A stretch of DNA of 64,000 nt, taken from positions 1 through 64,000 of the forward strand of contig CAKTUZ010000002.1 of the NCBI GenBank assembly GCA_934621605.1, given 5' to 3'. A program made the translations under genes and the position numbers. This stretch comes from an uncultured bacterium. Lineage in GTDB: Bacteria; Vulcanimicrobiota; Xenobia; Xenobiales; Xenobiaceae. The notes below the pieces were generated by a model, which made no database searches, was not told where the DNA came from, and saw only the letters and a program-made list of their open reading frames with translations. The first letter of the stretch is position 1; the number at the start of each line of letters is the position of its first letter. Shown here piece after piece: positions 1 through 8,580 of the stretch.

Positions 1-381
1 GACAAAAAGCCCGCCGCCGCAGCTCCCAAGGCCGAGGACAAAAAGCCCGCCGCCGCAGCTCCCAAGGCCGAGGACAAAAAGCCCGCCGCCGCAGCTCCCA
101 AGGCCGAGGACAAGAAGCCCGCTGCCGCTCCTAAAACGGATACTGTACCAACAACAGAAACAAGCGTTGTAAAAGAAAACATAATAGTAAAAAACCGTTA
201 TGCTTATTTCCCCTTAAAGGAACGCAGCGCAGCAGCAGTAGCCGAGAGCTTGATTAAGCTTTATCCCAATGTAGACTTTAAGATCGATAAAATGCTGAAT
301 GTTATCTTTGTACAAGGTAGCGCCGAGGACGTAACCAAGATCAGCAATGTGCTCAAGGTTGTCTCCAACTTCGAAAAATAG
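1..381 (+). CDS. C-terminal part of a Lys/Ala/Pro-rich repeat protein with a secretin-like short domain
   Basis: The gene enters from the left edge in frame 1 and stops at TAG 379-381, leaving 126 residues. The first 108 bases are three 36-bp units, identical at DNA level, each encoding DKKPAAAAPKAE; a fourth unit (109-144) is diverged. A folded tail of about 75 residues follows, with the pattern YFPLKERSAAAVAESL ... NVIFVQGSAEDVTKI ... LKVV. This resembles the short N-domains (NolW/STN-like) of secretins and related cell-envelope proteins; that assignment rests on pattern only. The low-complexity stretch would be a flexible linker. The stop lies 22 bp before the ATG of the TPR gene, so the two are probably co-transcribed. 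Function cannot be given without the missing N-terminus. Confidence 0.6.
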   Translation, partial: DKKPAAAAPKAEDKKPAAAAPKAEDKKPAAAAPKAEDKKPAAAPKTDTVPTTETSVVKENIIVKNRYAYFPLKERSAAAVAESLIKLYPNVDFKIDKMLNVIFVQGSAEDVTKISNVLKVVSNFEK

Positions 382-403
382 GCAAAAAAAAGGAGTTTCC
401 AAC

Positions 404-2278
404 ATGTCCTCTCAGACGCTCTCCAACCTGGATAAATTAAAGGAAAGCTTGGCTCAGAAGCCAACCGATTTGGAGCTGCTAAAAAAAATTGGCATTTTTC
501 TTTACGAAGACTCAAAGGAAAGCGAAGCGCTCCGATATTGGGAGAAAGCTGCTCAGTTAGCTCCTTCTGACGTTCAAGTATTAAACTATTTGGGCGCTAT
601 CTATTTGGATCTGGGCAATAATGAGAGGGCTCTGGAACAATATCGATTGCTGGTAGAGCAAAATTCCCAAGATTATTTATCTTTAAATAATATGGGCTTA
701 ATTTATTCCAAGCTGGGTGATTTTGCTCGAGCACTGGATACTTGGCAAAAGGCTATCGCCATAAAAGATAATTGCGGCGAAATTTACTACAATATGGGCA
801 TACTTTATGCCAACGTTGGCCAAATAAACGAGGCCAAAACAGCCTATGAAAAAGCTATTGCTTTAGACGACAACAAATATGCTCACAATAATCTGGGACT
901 TTTACTTATGCGTTCCGGCCAGTTTGCCGAAGCAGAAAAAGAGTTTCGCACTGCAGTTACTTTAGATCGAGAAGATATTCACTCTCTAAACAACCTGGCT
1001 TACCTTTGCGAGCAAATTGGCAATAATGAAGAAGCTAAACATTTCTTCCAAGCAGCCTTGCAAATTAAGCCGCAGAATAGTTTCGCCCTAAATTCCTTGG
1101 GCAAAATATATACTCAGGAAGGTGAATTTAAGGAAGCGGAAAGCTATTTTCGCCGAGCCATACAAGCTAATCCACAAGATGCCAAAAGTTACCACAATTT
1201 GGGAAGAACTTTAGCACAGTTACATCGCTGGGATGAAGCTGTCCGTTTTTATCAACAAGCTTTAAATTTATCTCCCGACGATCCTTATCTTCATGGCAAT
1301 TTAGGTCGAGCTTTTATGGCTTTAAACGATTTTGAAAAAGCCGAAAAAGAATTGCGCCAAGCTTATCTTTTAGATCGTCAAAATACCACCACGCTAAATA
1401 ATTTGGGACTATGTTTGCTGCGTCGAGGCAACTTATCCGAAGCCATTTCGGTTTTACATTTGGTTTTAACCATTAAACCTGACGACGAGTTGGCCCATAA
1501 TAATTTGGGATTAGCCATGTCCAAACAACATGATGACGCCGGAGCAGCTTTACATTATCGTGAATTACTTAGAATCAATCCACAAAATGCAGCAGCTTGG
1601 CTCAATTTAGGTCAGTGCTGCGCTCATTTGGGACAACCAGACAAGGCCGTGCAAGCTTATCAAAAAGCTGTCGAACTTAACAGCGAAGACGCCGACGCTT
1701 ACAACAATTTAGGTTTAGCTTACTTGAGTTCAGGCAAATTGACAGAGGCTGTTATGGCTTTGGACAAAGCCCTAGACCTACGTCCCGACAGCAAATATAC
1801 CTATAATAATAAAGGTTTGGTTTACACAGCTTTAGGTCAACTCAATAACGCCGCAGCTGCCTTCCAAGCTTCACTCAATTTAGATCCACAAGATGAAGAT
1901 ACCCGCACTAATTTAGGTATAGTTAGAGCCAGACAAAATAAACTTTCAGAAGCTATCGAAGCTTGGCTACAAGTTTTGCAACTTAATCCACACAACCGAG
2001 AAGCAAAGTTCAATTTAGGTTTAGGTTATTTTGAAACTCAAAATTATCAAGAAGCAGCCGATGCTTTTTTGGCATTAGCCGAAGATTCATTAAATGCAGA
2101 ACAGGCGATAATCTACAGATATTTGCCACTTTGCCAAGCCCATTTACAACAAAGAGACAACGTCCAAACCTCTCTAGCTCAAGCTGAGAAGCTTAGAGAC
2201 CTCGGTCTGATAAAACAAGAAGATTGGCAAAAAATCAAATTTCAAACGGAAAACTTGCTTAATGCCAACCAGACTTAA
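404..2278 (+). CDS. long tetratricopeptide repeat protein
   Basis: A 624-residue protein built almost entirely of TPR units of 34 residues, about 16 in a row from near residue 27 to 590. The repeats carry the Asn-rich NNLG signature at the first helix, as in O-GlcNAc transferase-type and many secretion or assembly TPR proteins. There is no signal peptide, transmembrane segment or fused catalytic domain, so it is likely a cytoplasmic scaffold. The start is the ATG at 404, with AGGAG eight bases upstream; an in-frame ATG at 347 lies inside the preceding gene and lacks a ribosome site. It follows the secretin-like gene by 22 bp and may act with it in an envelope machine (inference). Its stop is 9 bp from the stop of the convergent HTH gene. 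Confidence 0.85.
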   Translation: MSSQTLSNLDKLKESLAQKPTDLELLKKIGIFLYEDSKESEALRYWEKAAQLAPSDVQVLNYLGAIYLDLGNNERALEQYRLLVEQNSQDYLSLNNMGLIYSKLGDFARALDTWQKAIAIKDNCGEIYYNMGILYANVGQINEAKTAYEKAIALDDNKYAHNNLGLLLMRSGQFAEAEKEFRTAVTLDREDIHSLNNLAYLCEQIGNNEEAKHFFQAALQIKPQNSFALNSLGKIYTQEGEFKEAESYFRRAIQANPQDAKSYHNLGRTLAQLHRWDEAVRFYQQALNLSPDDPYLHGNLGRAFMALNDFEKAEKELRQAYLLDRQNTTTLNNLGLCLLRRGNLSEAISVLHLVLTIKPDDELAHNNLGLAMSKQHDDAGAALHYRELLRINPQNAAAWLNLGQCCAHLGQPDKAVQAYQKAVELNSEDADAYNNLGLAYLSSGKLTEAVMALDKALDLRPDSKYTYNNKGLVYTALGQLNNAAAAFQASLNLDPQDEDTRTNLGIVRARQNKLSEAIEAWLQVLQLNPHNREAKFNLGLGYFETQNYQEAADAFLALAEDSLNAEQAIIYRYLPLCQAHLQQRDNVQTSLAQAEKLRDLGLIKQEDWQKIKFQTENLLNANQT

Positions 2279-2287
2279 CCTCTAGAA

Positions 2288-3334
2288 TTAGCGCAACGGA
2301 GGAATACGCTTCCGACCTCTTTTGCCAAAGCGTCCTTTAGAATGGCGCATATTAAATTTGGAATTTTTAGTTGTGGGAAGAGAAGTTGATTTGTTACCGG
2401 AATTTTCAGGGACTACTTCCGCCACAATAGTTTCAACCGGCTCGGCAACATGAGTAGCTAAGGGATTTGTAGCTACGGGATTTATATCATCAGCTGAAGT
2501 CAAACTTGAAGAACTAATATTACCAAAATCAGGTTCAGGATAGATTTCTTCGTGCTGTTCGACTTCAGGCAAACTATCTACCGAATCATCTATTTGAGTC
2601 ATCCTAAAGTCGTAGGCCATTTCTTTTGTCACTCTAGGCTGTTCTTCAACAGTTTGCAAACTGTCAAAGTACGACTCTGCTTCTGAATCTTGTAAGGAAG
2701 ATTCTTCAACTTCAGCTTGCTTTTCTTCTAAATTTTCATTCTGTAAATCGGCAATCTGGCCGCGCAATTCTGAAATGAGATTCTGATCGTCACTATTTTT
2801 ATCTTCCAACATCCTGCGCAAAGCCTCAAAATTGATACCAATCTGCTCCCAGCGACCGCGCCAATAAGCAGCATCATCTTTGGCCAAATCGAGTTCGTCG
2901 CCTAATTGCTTGAGCCTACTCTCCAAGTCAGCACAACGAGCTTTTAAAACCTCATTTTGAACCAATAATTCATGTTCTCTCGCAACTTGGACTGTACTGG
3001 CGACAGCAGTTGTTTGATTTCCTTCAGACGCTGCAGAAAGTGCAGAAGTATTGTCAATTGCAGTGGATTCAGCTTTCAAAACAACATTCTCTGCAACTTG
3101 TTCTCCAACTTCAGCGGTATATTGAATGGCAGGCAGAACATCAGTAGAGCGTTTCTTGCGTTTGAGAGTAAGTTTGGGCAAATCACTTTTAAAAAGTTCC
3201 CAGTGTTTGCCACTAGCGTCAATACAAATAGCTCCCCTCAATTCACCGCTTCTAATGCGTCGGTAAATAGTGGGAATAGACACACCACTCAGTTCGGACG
3301 CTTCTTGCAAAGTGATTCTTTCAGCTCTGGCCAT
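2288..3334 (-). CDS. MerR/excisionase-type HTH protein with coiled coil and basic tail
   Basis: A 348-residue protein. Residues 1-55 form a winged-helix unit of MerR/excisionase type: TLQEASELSGVSIPTIYRRI followed by a short wing and a SGKHWELF segment. Residues about 125-215 are a Glu/Lys/Leu-rich coiled coil (LESRLKQLGDELDLAKDD, AQL-type heptads). A Glu/Ser-rich acidic region follows, and the tail is strongly basic (RHSKGRFGKRGRKRIPP). The layout suggests a DNA-binding or nucleoid-associated protein that oligomerises, rather than a metal- or drug-responsive MerR regulator. No effector domain is visible. It is convergent with the TPR gene. The exact role is unknown. Confidence 0.7.
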   Translation of the reverse strand: MARAERITLQEASELSGVSIPTIYRRIRSGELRGAICIDASGKHWELFKSDLPKLTLKRKKRSTDVLPAIQYTAEVGEQVAENVVLKAESTAIDNTSALSAASEGNQTTAVASTVQVAREHELLVQNEVLKARCADLESRLKQLGDELDLAKDDAAYWRGRWEQIGINFEALRRMLEDKNSDDQNLISELRGQIADLQNENLEEKQAEVEESSLQDSEAESYFDSLQTVEEQPRVTKEMAYDFRMTQIDDSVDSLPEVEQHEEIYPEPDFGNISSSSLTSADDINPVATNPLATHVAEPVETIVAEVVPENSGNKSTSLPTTKNSKFNMRHSKGRFGKRGRKRIPPLR

Positions 3335-3480
3335 ACAGTGATCTTTTCCTCAATTTAGCAAAAAAATGATCTGATCACACACATATTATAGGTGAAAGCC
3401 ACATCTGCCTGCCAATATTATGTTTTTTTTGCTTCCATTTTGATAAAAAGCTAAGAATAAAAATCGAGACCAGAAGTTCA

Positions 3481-4323
3481 CTAAAAGGATACATCCCCTA
3501 TAGTTACAGAGACAATATTGCCTTCACCGGTACAGAGTAAAAGTTCGCCATGTTTGCCTATACCGACAGTTTTACCGATTTTTACTCCTTGAGAAACGGA
3601 TACGCAATCAACTCCAGAGCCAAAGCAAAGATTTCCCGACATAAAGTCGGAATCTTTGGGAGCTAAACCAACTCGTACAGCCGTATCCAACCCTTTATGC
3701 AAGCAGTGAGCGTACCACTCTTCAGCCAAAGCAACAAATCCTTCAGTTGCCAAACGCTTAACTAACAAGAAAAGCTCGTTACCGATAGCAACGCTGGCTT
3801 CTGCAGCTGTCCAATTATCTTGAAAAGATTCCGACCACACGGCTGCCGGACGCGGCAAATTACTCAATTCGCCTTCACTGTCTTTTAAGTTTACGCCTAT
3901 ACCAGCTATAACTCCAAAATTGAGAGAATTGTGAACCAACTCACAGAGAATACCGGCCAATTTGCCTCTACCGTTAATTAGCACATCGTTGGGCCACTTC
4001 AATCCTAATGCACCAGTGTTTTCTCCGCCTTTACCCAAATTATTTAAACGTATTTCGGCAGCTCTTACAGCCGCTAAACCAACAACTAAAGGCAAAGCCG
4101 AAACCCACTCTAAACTCAATCCATTCTGAGGATTTAGCTCTATCCAATAACTGGCTGCCAAACTCTCCCCAGGACGACAATCCCAAGTACGCTCTCCTCG
4201 ACCGCGCCCCTTAGTCTGTATCTCAGCTGTAAGGACAAATTCACTTTCAAGTTTAGCCTTTTGAGCTCTTCTTTTCATCTCTGAATTGGTAGAATCTATA
4301 CTGAGCAAATTTTCAATATTCAC
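3481..4323 (-). CDS. birA: biotin-[acetyl-CoA-carboxylase] ligase (monofunctional)
   Basis: Joins biotin to the acceptor lysine of biotin-dependent enzymes through biotinyl-5'-AMP. Visible motifs are the N-terminal STNSEMKRR, the nucleotide loop TKGRGRGERTW, LKWPNDVLI followed by GKLAGILCE with the catalytic lysine, and GIGVNL. The start is GTG at 4323 with AAGGAG seven bases before it, giving 280 residues that begin at the catalytic domain. There is no N-terminal DNA-binding domain, so unlike E. coli BirA it should not be a repressor. A longer reading frame to 4383 exists but has no ribosome site. It is divergent from the oadG-oadA-oadB genes, whose OadA carries a biotin domain; OadA is therefore the likely main substrate. 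Confidence 0.93.
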   Translation of the reverse strand: MNIENLLSIDSTNSEMKRRAQKAKLESEFVLTAEIQTKGRGRGERTWDCRPGESLAASYWIELNPQNGLSLEWVSALPLVVGLAAVRAAEIRLNNLGKGGENTGALGLKWPNDVLINGRGKLAGILCELVHNSLNFGVIAGIGVNLKDSEGELSNLPRPAAVWSESFQDNWTAAEASVAIGNELFLLVKRLATEGFVALAEEWYAHCLHKGLDTAVRVGLAPKDSDFMSGNLCFGSGVDCVSVSQGVKIGKTVGIGKHGELLLCTGEGNIVSVTIGDVSF

Positions 4324-4463
4324 AGGATCACTCCTTAATTGACACTCTTGTCGATAAGTTTTTTTGCACTCAACAAGAATCACCTATTAACGGATTTTTT
4401 TTAAGCAGGATTTATTTGGTTCTGCCTAAAACCCCGCAGAGGAATTTACCGAAAGGAAGTCGG

Positions 4464-4757
4464 GTGAGTCTGAGCTTCGCCCGATTTTGTGAGTTTATGA
4501 TAGTTCAAGGTCTAATCATAACAGTTATCGGTATGGTCGTAGTGTTTGCGTTTCTAATCCTCTTGGTCTGTACCACGCAATGGACCAGCGGATTGGTGCG
4601 TAAGTATGCACCCGAGCCAGCCGTTGCGCCTAAGAAGCCTGCTAAACCCGCTGCACCTGCAGTCGCTAAAGTTGCGACCGAAACGATTTCCGACAATGAC
4701 AAAATTGCCGCAGTTATCGCAATAGCTCAGCGTGAGTTTGGCCTTCCCCTAAAATAG
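4464..4757 (+). CDS. oadG: OadG-like gamma subunit of a Na+-translocating decarboxylase
   Basis: A small single-span membrane protein. The hydrophobic segment (IVQGLIITVIGMVVVFAFLI) matches the OadG/MmdC signature of a membrane helix containing GMxVVF, and a Pro/Ala/Lys-rich cytoplasmic linker follows. OadG anchors and assembles the alpha and beta subunits of Na+-pumping decarboxylases. The start is uncertain: GTG 4464 has GGAAG just upstream and gives 97 residues; TTG 4416 gives a longer form; ATG 4497 starts right at the helix, as in many homologues, but lacks a ribosome site. The C-terminal DKIAAVIAIAQREF segment resembles the extension found in some OadG proteins. It lies 41 bp before oadA in the same operon. 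Confidence 0.8.
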   Translation: MSLSFARFCEFMIVQGLIITVIGMVVVFAFLILLVCTTQWTSGLVRKYAPEPAVAPKKPAKPAAPAVAKVATETISDNDKIAAVIAIAQREFGLPLK

Positions 4758-4798
4758 AATAAAATTTGCCTTTTTAGCAACGCCCTCAAGGAGTAGAT

Positions 4799-6688
4799 AT
4801 GGGTAAAAAGATTATCGATTTTATGTGTACCGCCTTCCGCGACGGTTTCCAGTCCTGCTACGGAGCTCGAGTCTTAAATAAAGACTTCTTGCCGGCCATG
4901 GAAGCTTGCAAAGACGCCGGCATCAAGTGGTTTGAGCACGGCGGCGGAGCCATTTTCCAATCTAAGGTATTCTATTGCAACGAAAATCCGTTCACTGCTA
5001 TGGATGAAATCCGTACTTTAATGGGGCCGGACATTAATTTGCAAACCTTAGCTCGAGGCGTCAATGTAGTAGGCCTTACCAGTCAATGCAGCGACTTCAT
5101 AAAACTGCATGCCCAGTTGTTCAAAAAACACGGCGTCACCACCGTCCGTAACTTTGACGCTTTGAACGATGTAGAGAACTTAATCTACAGCGGTCGTTGC
5201 ATCGTTGAAGCCGGTTTAAAACACCAAGTTACCATTACTATGATGGGCTTGCCTCCCGGGCTTACCGGCGCTCACACCCCCGACTTCTATGAAGGCATCC
5301 TGCGCAAAATTTTGGCAGCCGGAATTACCTTTGACAGCATTTGCTTTAAAGACGCCAGCGGAACTACTCCTCCCCGCGTCGTACATGAAACGATTAAGAG
5401 AGCCCGTGCCATCTTAGGCTCCGACGCCTACATCGATTTCCACTCTCACTGCACAGCTGACGGCTGCATTACCGGCTATATGGCCGCTATTGAGGCCGGT
5501 GCCAACGCTATCGATTTATCGATTCAGCCCATGTCCGGCGGTACTTCTCAGCCGGATATTCTGACCATGTGGCACAATTTCCGCGGCACCGAATACGCTC
5601 TCGACGTCGATATCGACAAAGTGCGCGAAGCTGAGCGTATCAGTCAAGAATGCCTGAGCAAATACTTACTTCCTCCTGAAAGTCAGTCTGTTTTGCCTAT
5701 TATTCCTTGGAGCCCTGTACCCGGTGGAGCTTTAACAGCCAATACGCAGATGATGCGTGATAATAACGAGCTCCATCTCTTCCCCAAGCTGGTGGAAGCT
5801 ATGAGCGAGTGCGTGCGCAGAGGCGGTTTCGGTACTTCCGTAACTCCTGTTTCTCAGTTCTACATTCAGCAAGCTTACAGCAACGTCAAAAATGGCCCTT
5901 GGAAGAAGATCACCGACGGCTATGGCCGCATGGTATTAGGTTATTTTGGCAAGACCCCCAACGCTCCCGATCCGGAATTGCAAAAGTTGGCCTCCGAGCA
6001 ACTGGGCTTACCTATCAATACTCGCCCGGTACTGGAAATCAACGACGCAGACGAGAGCAAAAAAGTTTCCACTATCAAGAAAAAATTGCTTGATAACAAC
6101 TTACCTCTTACCGAAGAGAACCTCTTCATCGTCTCTGCTTGCGCCGAAAAGGGTATCTTCTTCCTTAAAGGCAAAGGCCACGTCAACGTACGCTACAAAG
6201 AAGAGAAAAAAGCTGCAGCTCCTGCCACCACTCCTGCTGTGGCTTTGGCTAAGGTGCCCGAGCACCTCAAGATCAACTTGCAAGGCAGTGCTTATGACGT
6301 TACCGTACAAAATGGTCGCGTATTGGTCAATGGCAAAGATTACGGATATACCGTTCAGGATGTAGGCACTGCTTCTGATGCCGCTACTGCCGCTTCCGCC
6401 ACTCCTGCCCCGACTGCCGTTCCTGTAGCCGCTACCCCAACTCCGGCTCCTGCAGCTCCTGCTGCTTCCGGCTCTGCCAAAGCGATTACTTCTCCACTTC
6501 CAGGTACAGTGATCCGCATTGTGGTCGGCCCTGGCACTCAAGTCAAAAAAGACGAAACCGTGCTCATTATCGAAGCAATGAAAATGGAGATGGAAATTAA
6601 ATCCGACTATGCCGGTACCGTAAAATCCATCGAGGTAGAGCCCGGCGATCTCATTTCTGCAGATTCTATCGTAGCCTATGTCGAGTGA
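4799..6688 (+). CDS. oadA: biotin-containing carboxyltransferase alpha subunit (oxaloacetate/pyruvate type)
   Basis: A 629-residue protein with three parts. Residues 1-280 are an HMGL-like TIM barrel with metal and catalytic residues in place: FRDGFQS (Asp15), FKDASG (Lys184, the usual carbamylated lysine) and DFHSH (His215, His217). Residues about 290-470 are the PYC/OADA domain. After an Ala/Pro/Thr linker, residues about 555-629 form a biotinyl domain with EAMKME; Lys595 is the predicted biotin site. It moves CO2 from a 2-oxo acid (oxaloacetate is the family norm) to biotin for OadB. The barrel signature FRDGFQS differs from the usual LRDAHQS, so it belongs to a divergent branch and the substrate is not certain. 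AAGGAG precedes the ATG. The stop overlaps the longest reading of oadB. Confidence 0.88.
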   Translation: MGKKIIDFMCTAFRDGFQSCYGARVLNKDFLPAMEACKDAGIKWFEHGGGAIFQSKVFYCNENPFTAMDEIRTLMGPDINLQTLARGVNVVGLTSQCSDFIKLHAQLFKKHGVTTVRNFDALNDVENLIYSGRCIVEAGLKHQVTITMMGLPPGLTGAHTPDFYEGILRKILAAGITFDSICFKDASGTTPPRVVHETIKRARAILGSDAYIDFHSHCTADGCITGYMAAIEAGANAIDLSIQPMSGGTSQPDILTMWHNFRGTEYALDVDIDKVREAERISQECLSKYLLPPESQSVLPIIPWSPVPGGALTANTQMMRDNNELHLFPKLVEAMSECVRRGGFGTSVTPVSQFYIQQAYSNVKNGPWKKITDGYGRMVLGYFGKTPNAPDPELQKLASEQLGLPINTRPVLEINDADESKKVSTIKKKLLDNNLPLTEENLFIVSACAEKGIFFLKGKGHVNVRYKEEKKAAAPATTPAVALAKVPEHLKINLQGSAYDVTVQNGRVLVNGKDYGYTVQDVGTASDAATAASATPAPTAVPVAATPTPAPAAPAASGSAKAITSPLPGTVIRIVVGPGTQVKKDETVLIIEAMKMEMEIKSDYAGTVKSIEVEPGDLISADSIVAYVE

Positions 6689-6695
6689 GGTAAAG

Positions 6696-8348
6696 ATGCA
6701 TTCAAAAAGTAATTCCCACGCCAACAACTTGGCTTATATGGGTAAGCTTTTGCAAGTCCTGTTAGCAGTTACCCTATTGCTGGCTTTGCATTCTCCCGTA
6801 TATGCTCAGAGCCCCGCTCCCCAAACGGCTCACCCCACCGTCGCACCAACAGAAACTGAAGACTTCGACCATAATGTTTTTCCTCAAGACGGCTCTCAGC
6901 CTTTCTCTCCCGAAGAGAGAACCCAAGTTGAAGAGACTGTCGAAAGCAGTGCTCCAGATACCGTCACTGCAGAAGCCAGTCATGAGAATAAGACTGTCGA
7001 TACTCCTCAGGCGTCTGACACTCAGGAAGCTATTCCTATCTCTAAACCGGAAGCTACTGCGGTTCCCAGTGCTGCCCAAGTGCAAGATTCAGCTCCCACT
7101 GCTCAGCCTGAAGTTGAGGCTACGGTTATTGAAGTAGAAGAGGACACTCCTGCTGCCAAAACCTCAACAGAAGCTACCGAAGTGAAATCCGCTTCCGAGA
7201 GCGCCCAAATTATTTGGCAATCTACCGGACTTTCCGCTTTTGCCACGGCCGAAGGCTTCAAGATGCTCATTATGATTTGCGTCAGCCTGTTGCTCATCTA
7301 TTTGGCTATCGTCAAAGAATTTGAGCCCTTGCTGCTTCTGCCTATCGGTATGGGCGGTTTGCTTTCCAATATTCCCAATGCCGGTATTGCTGAGCCAGGT
7401 GGTTTCTTACACGTGATTTACACCGCAGGTATCGAAACCGGCCTTTTCCCTTTGCTCATCTTTATGGGCGTAGGCGCAATGACCGACTTCGGCCCCTTGA
7501 TTGCCAATCCGCGCACAGCCCTCTTAGGCGGAGCTGCTCAGTTTGGTATCTTCTTTGCTCTAATTGGTGCTCTGGTTCTTTCCCAATTTGTGCCTTTTAT
7601 TCAGTTTGATCTTAAGGACGCCGCCTCTATCGGTATTATCGGAGGTGCCGATGGCCCCACCGCTATTTTCCTTACTAGCAGACTATCACCAGATCTACTC
7701 GGTTCCATCGCTGTAGCGGCTTATTCCTATATGGCCTTGGTACCTATTATCCAGCCTCCTATTATGAAAGCTCTCACTACCGAATCAGAGCGCAATATCG
7801 TTATGCGCCAATTGCGCCCCGTTTCCAAAACTGAGAAAATCGTCTTCCCCTTGGCAGTACTCTTACTCTGCGCCCTCTTGTTGCCTTCCGCCGCTCCTCT
7901 TATGGGCGCTTTAATGTTCGGTAACTTGGCTCGCGAGTGCGGCGTCGTCAATAGGTTGTCCGATACTATGCAAAATGCTCTGTGCAATATCGTCACCATT
8001 ATGTTGGGTACAGCTGTAGGTTCTAAGTTGGCTGCCGATAAGTTCCTCACTCCCGAAACTCTGGGCATTTTACTCTTGGGTCTTATCGCCTTTTGTGTAG
8101 GTACCGCTTCCGGAGTGCTCTTGGGCAAATTAATGAACAAGTTCAGCAAAGATCCTATCAACCCCTTGATTGGTGCTGCTGGTGTTTCCGCCGTACCTAT
8201 GGCCGCTCGTGTAGTCAACAAGGTCGGTTTAGAAACCAATCCCCGCAATTTCTTGCTCATGCATGCTATGGGCCCCAACGTTTCCGGTGTTATCGGCTCT
8301 GCCGTAGCCGCAGGTGTGTTATTGGCTCTACTGGGCGGCAAATTCTAA
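6696..8348 (+). CDS. oadB: OadB-like Na+-pumping carboxybiotin decarboxylase beta subunit with long N-terminal extension
   Basis: The integral membrane subunit that decarboxylates carboxybiotin and exports Na+. The C-terminal part, about 370 residues, is a full OadB with the GGADGPTAIF motif (7641 onward, holding the key Asp), YMALVPIIQPPIMKALTT, NALCN, and SAVPMAARV. Unlike usual OadB proteins of about 370-430 residues, this one has about 180 extra N-terminal residues: a hydrophobic signal-like segment ending ALHSPVYAQS, then about 130 residues rich in Pro, Thr, Glu and Ala. ATG 6696 is preferred because GAGG lies five bases upstream; an earlier ATG at 6678 lies inside oadA. Two hairpins follow the stop. 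The extension would be periplasmic if the signal is used (inference). Confidence 0.9.
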   Translation: MHSKSNSHANNLAYMGKLLQVLLAVTLLLALHSPVYAQSPAPQTAHPTVAPTETEDFDHNVFPQDGSQPFSPEERTQVEETVESSAPDTVTAEASHENKTVDTPQASDTQEAIPISKPEATAVPSAAQVQDSAPTAQPEVEATVIEVEEDTPAAKTSTEATEVKSASESAQIIWQSTGLSAFATAEGFKMLIMICVSLLLIYLAIVKEFEPLLLLPIGMGGLLSNIPNAGIAEPGGFLHVIYTAGIETGLFPLLIFMGVGAMTDFGPLIANPRTALLGGAAQFGIFFALIGALVLSQFVPFIQFDLKDAASIGIIGGADGPTAIFLTSRLSPDLLGSIAVAAYSYMALVPIIQPPIMKALTTESERNIVMRQLRPVSKTEKIVFPLAVLLLCALLLPSAAPLMGALMFGNLARECGVVNRLSDTMQNALCNIVTIMLGTAVGSKLAADKFLTPETLGILLLGLIAFCVGTASGVLLGKLMNKFSKDPINPLIGAAGVSAVPMAARVVNKVGLETNPRNFLLMHAMGPNVSGVIGSAVAAGVLLALLGGKF

Positions 8349-8356
8349 AACTACTT

Positions 8357-8392
8357 TCCGATTCTCAATTCAATTAGAGTTGAGAATCGGAA
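8357..8392. terminator. hairpin after oadB
   Basis: A 13-bp perfect inverted repeat (TTCCGATTCTCAA / TTGAGAATCGGAA) starts 8 bp after the oadB stop, with no long U tract. It is probably an mRNA 3' end or processing hairpin upstream of the stronger terminator at 8463. Confidence 0.5.
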
Positions 8393-8462
8393 TTATAAAG
8401 CGCTAAAGCCACTCATCCCACGGTCTAAAGACCATAGGTTTTCTGGTTGAGATATATTATAA

Positions 8463-8510
8463 AAAATGCTCCCCATACAGAAGGCTAAAACTGTATGGGG
8501 AGCATTTTTA
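8463..8510. terminator. bidirectional intrinsic terminator between oadB and the Fic-fold gene
   Basis: The stem AAAATGCTCCCCATACAG pairs with CTGTATGGGGAGCATTTT across a 10-nt loop. A-tract and U-tract flank the two sides, so it can stop transcripts of oadB on the plus strand and of the converging Fic-fold gene on the minus strand. Confidence 0.85.
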
Positions 8511-8580
8511 TATACCTATGGTAAAGGACAAAACTTACTATAGTGACTCCGGCAAGTAACCACTATTGCCAAACTAAAGG

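Noticed and set aside
1..108. CRISPR-like direct repeats
   Set aside because: The 36-bp units are contiguous with no spacers and lie in an open reading frame encoding DKKPAAAAPKAE; they are coding tandem repeats.
6101..6727. Minus-strand frame opposite the oadA biotin domain
   Set aside because: It is antisense to a well-supported gene, and its Ser/Gly/Arg-rich composition is what the Ala/Pro codons give in reverse.
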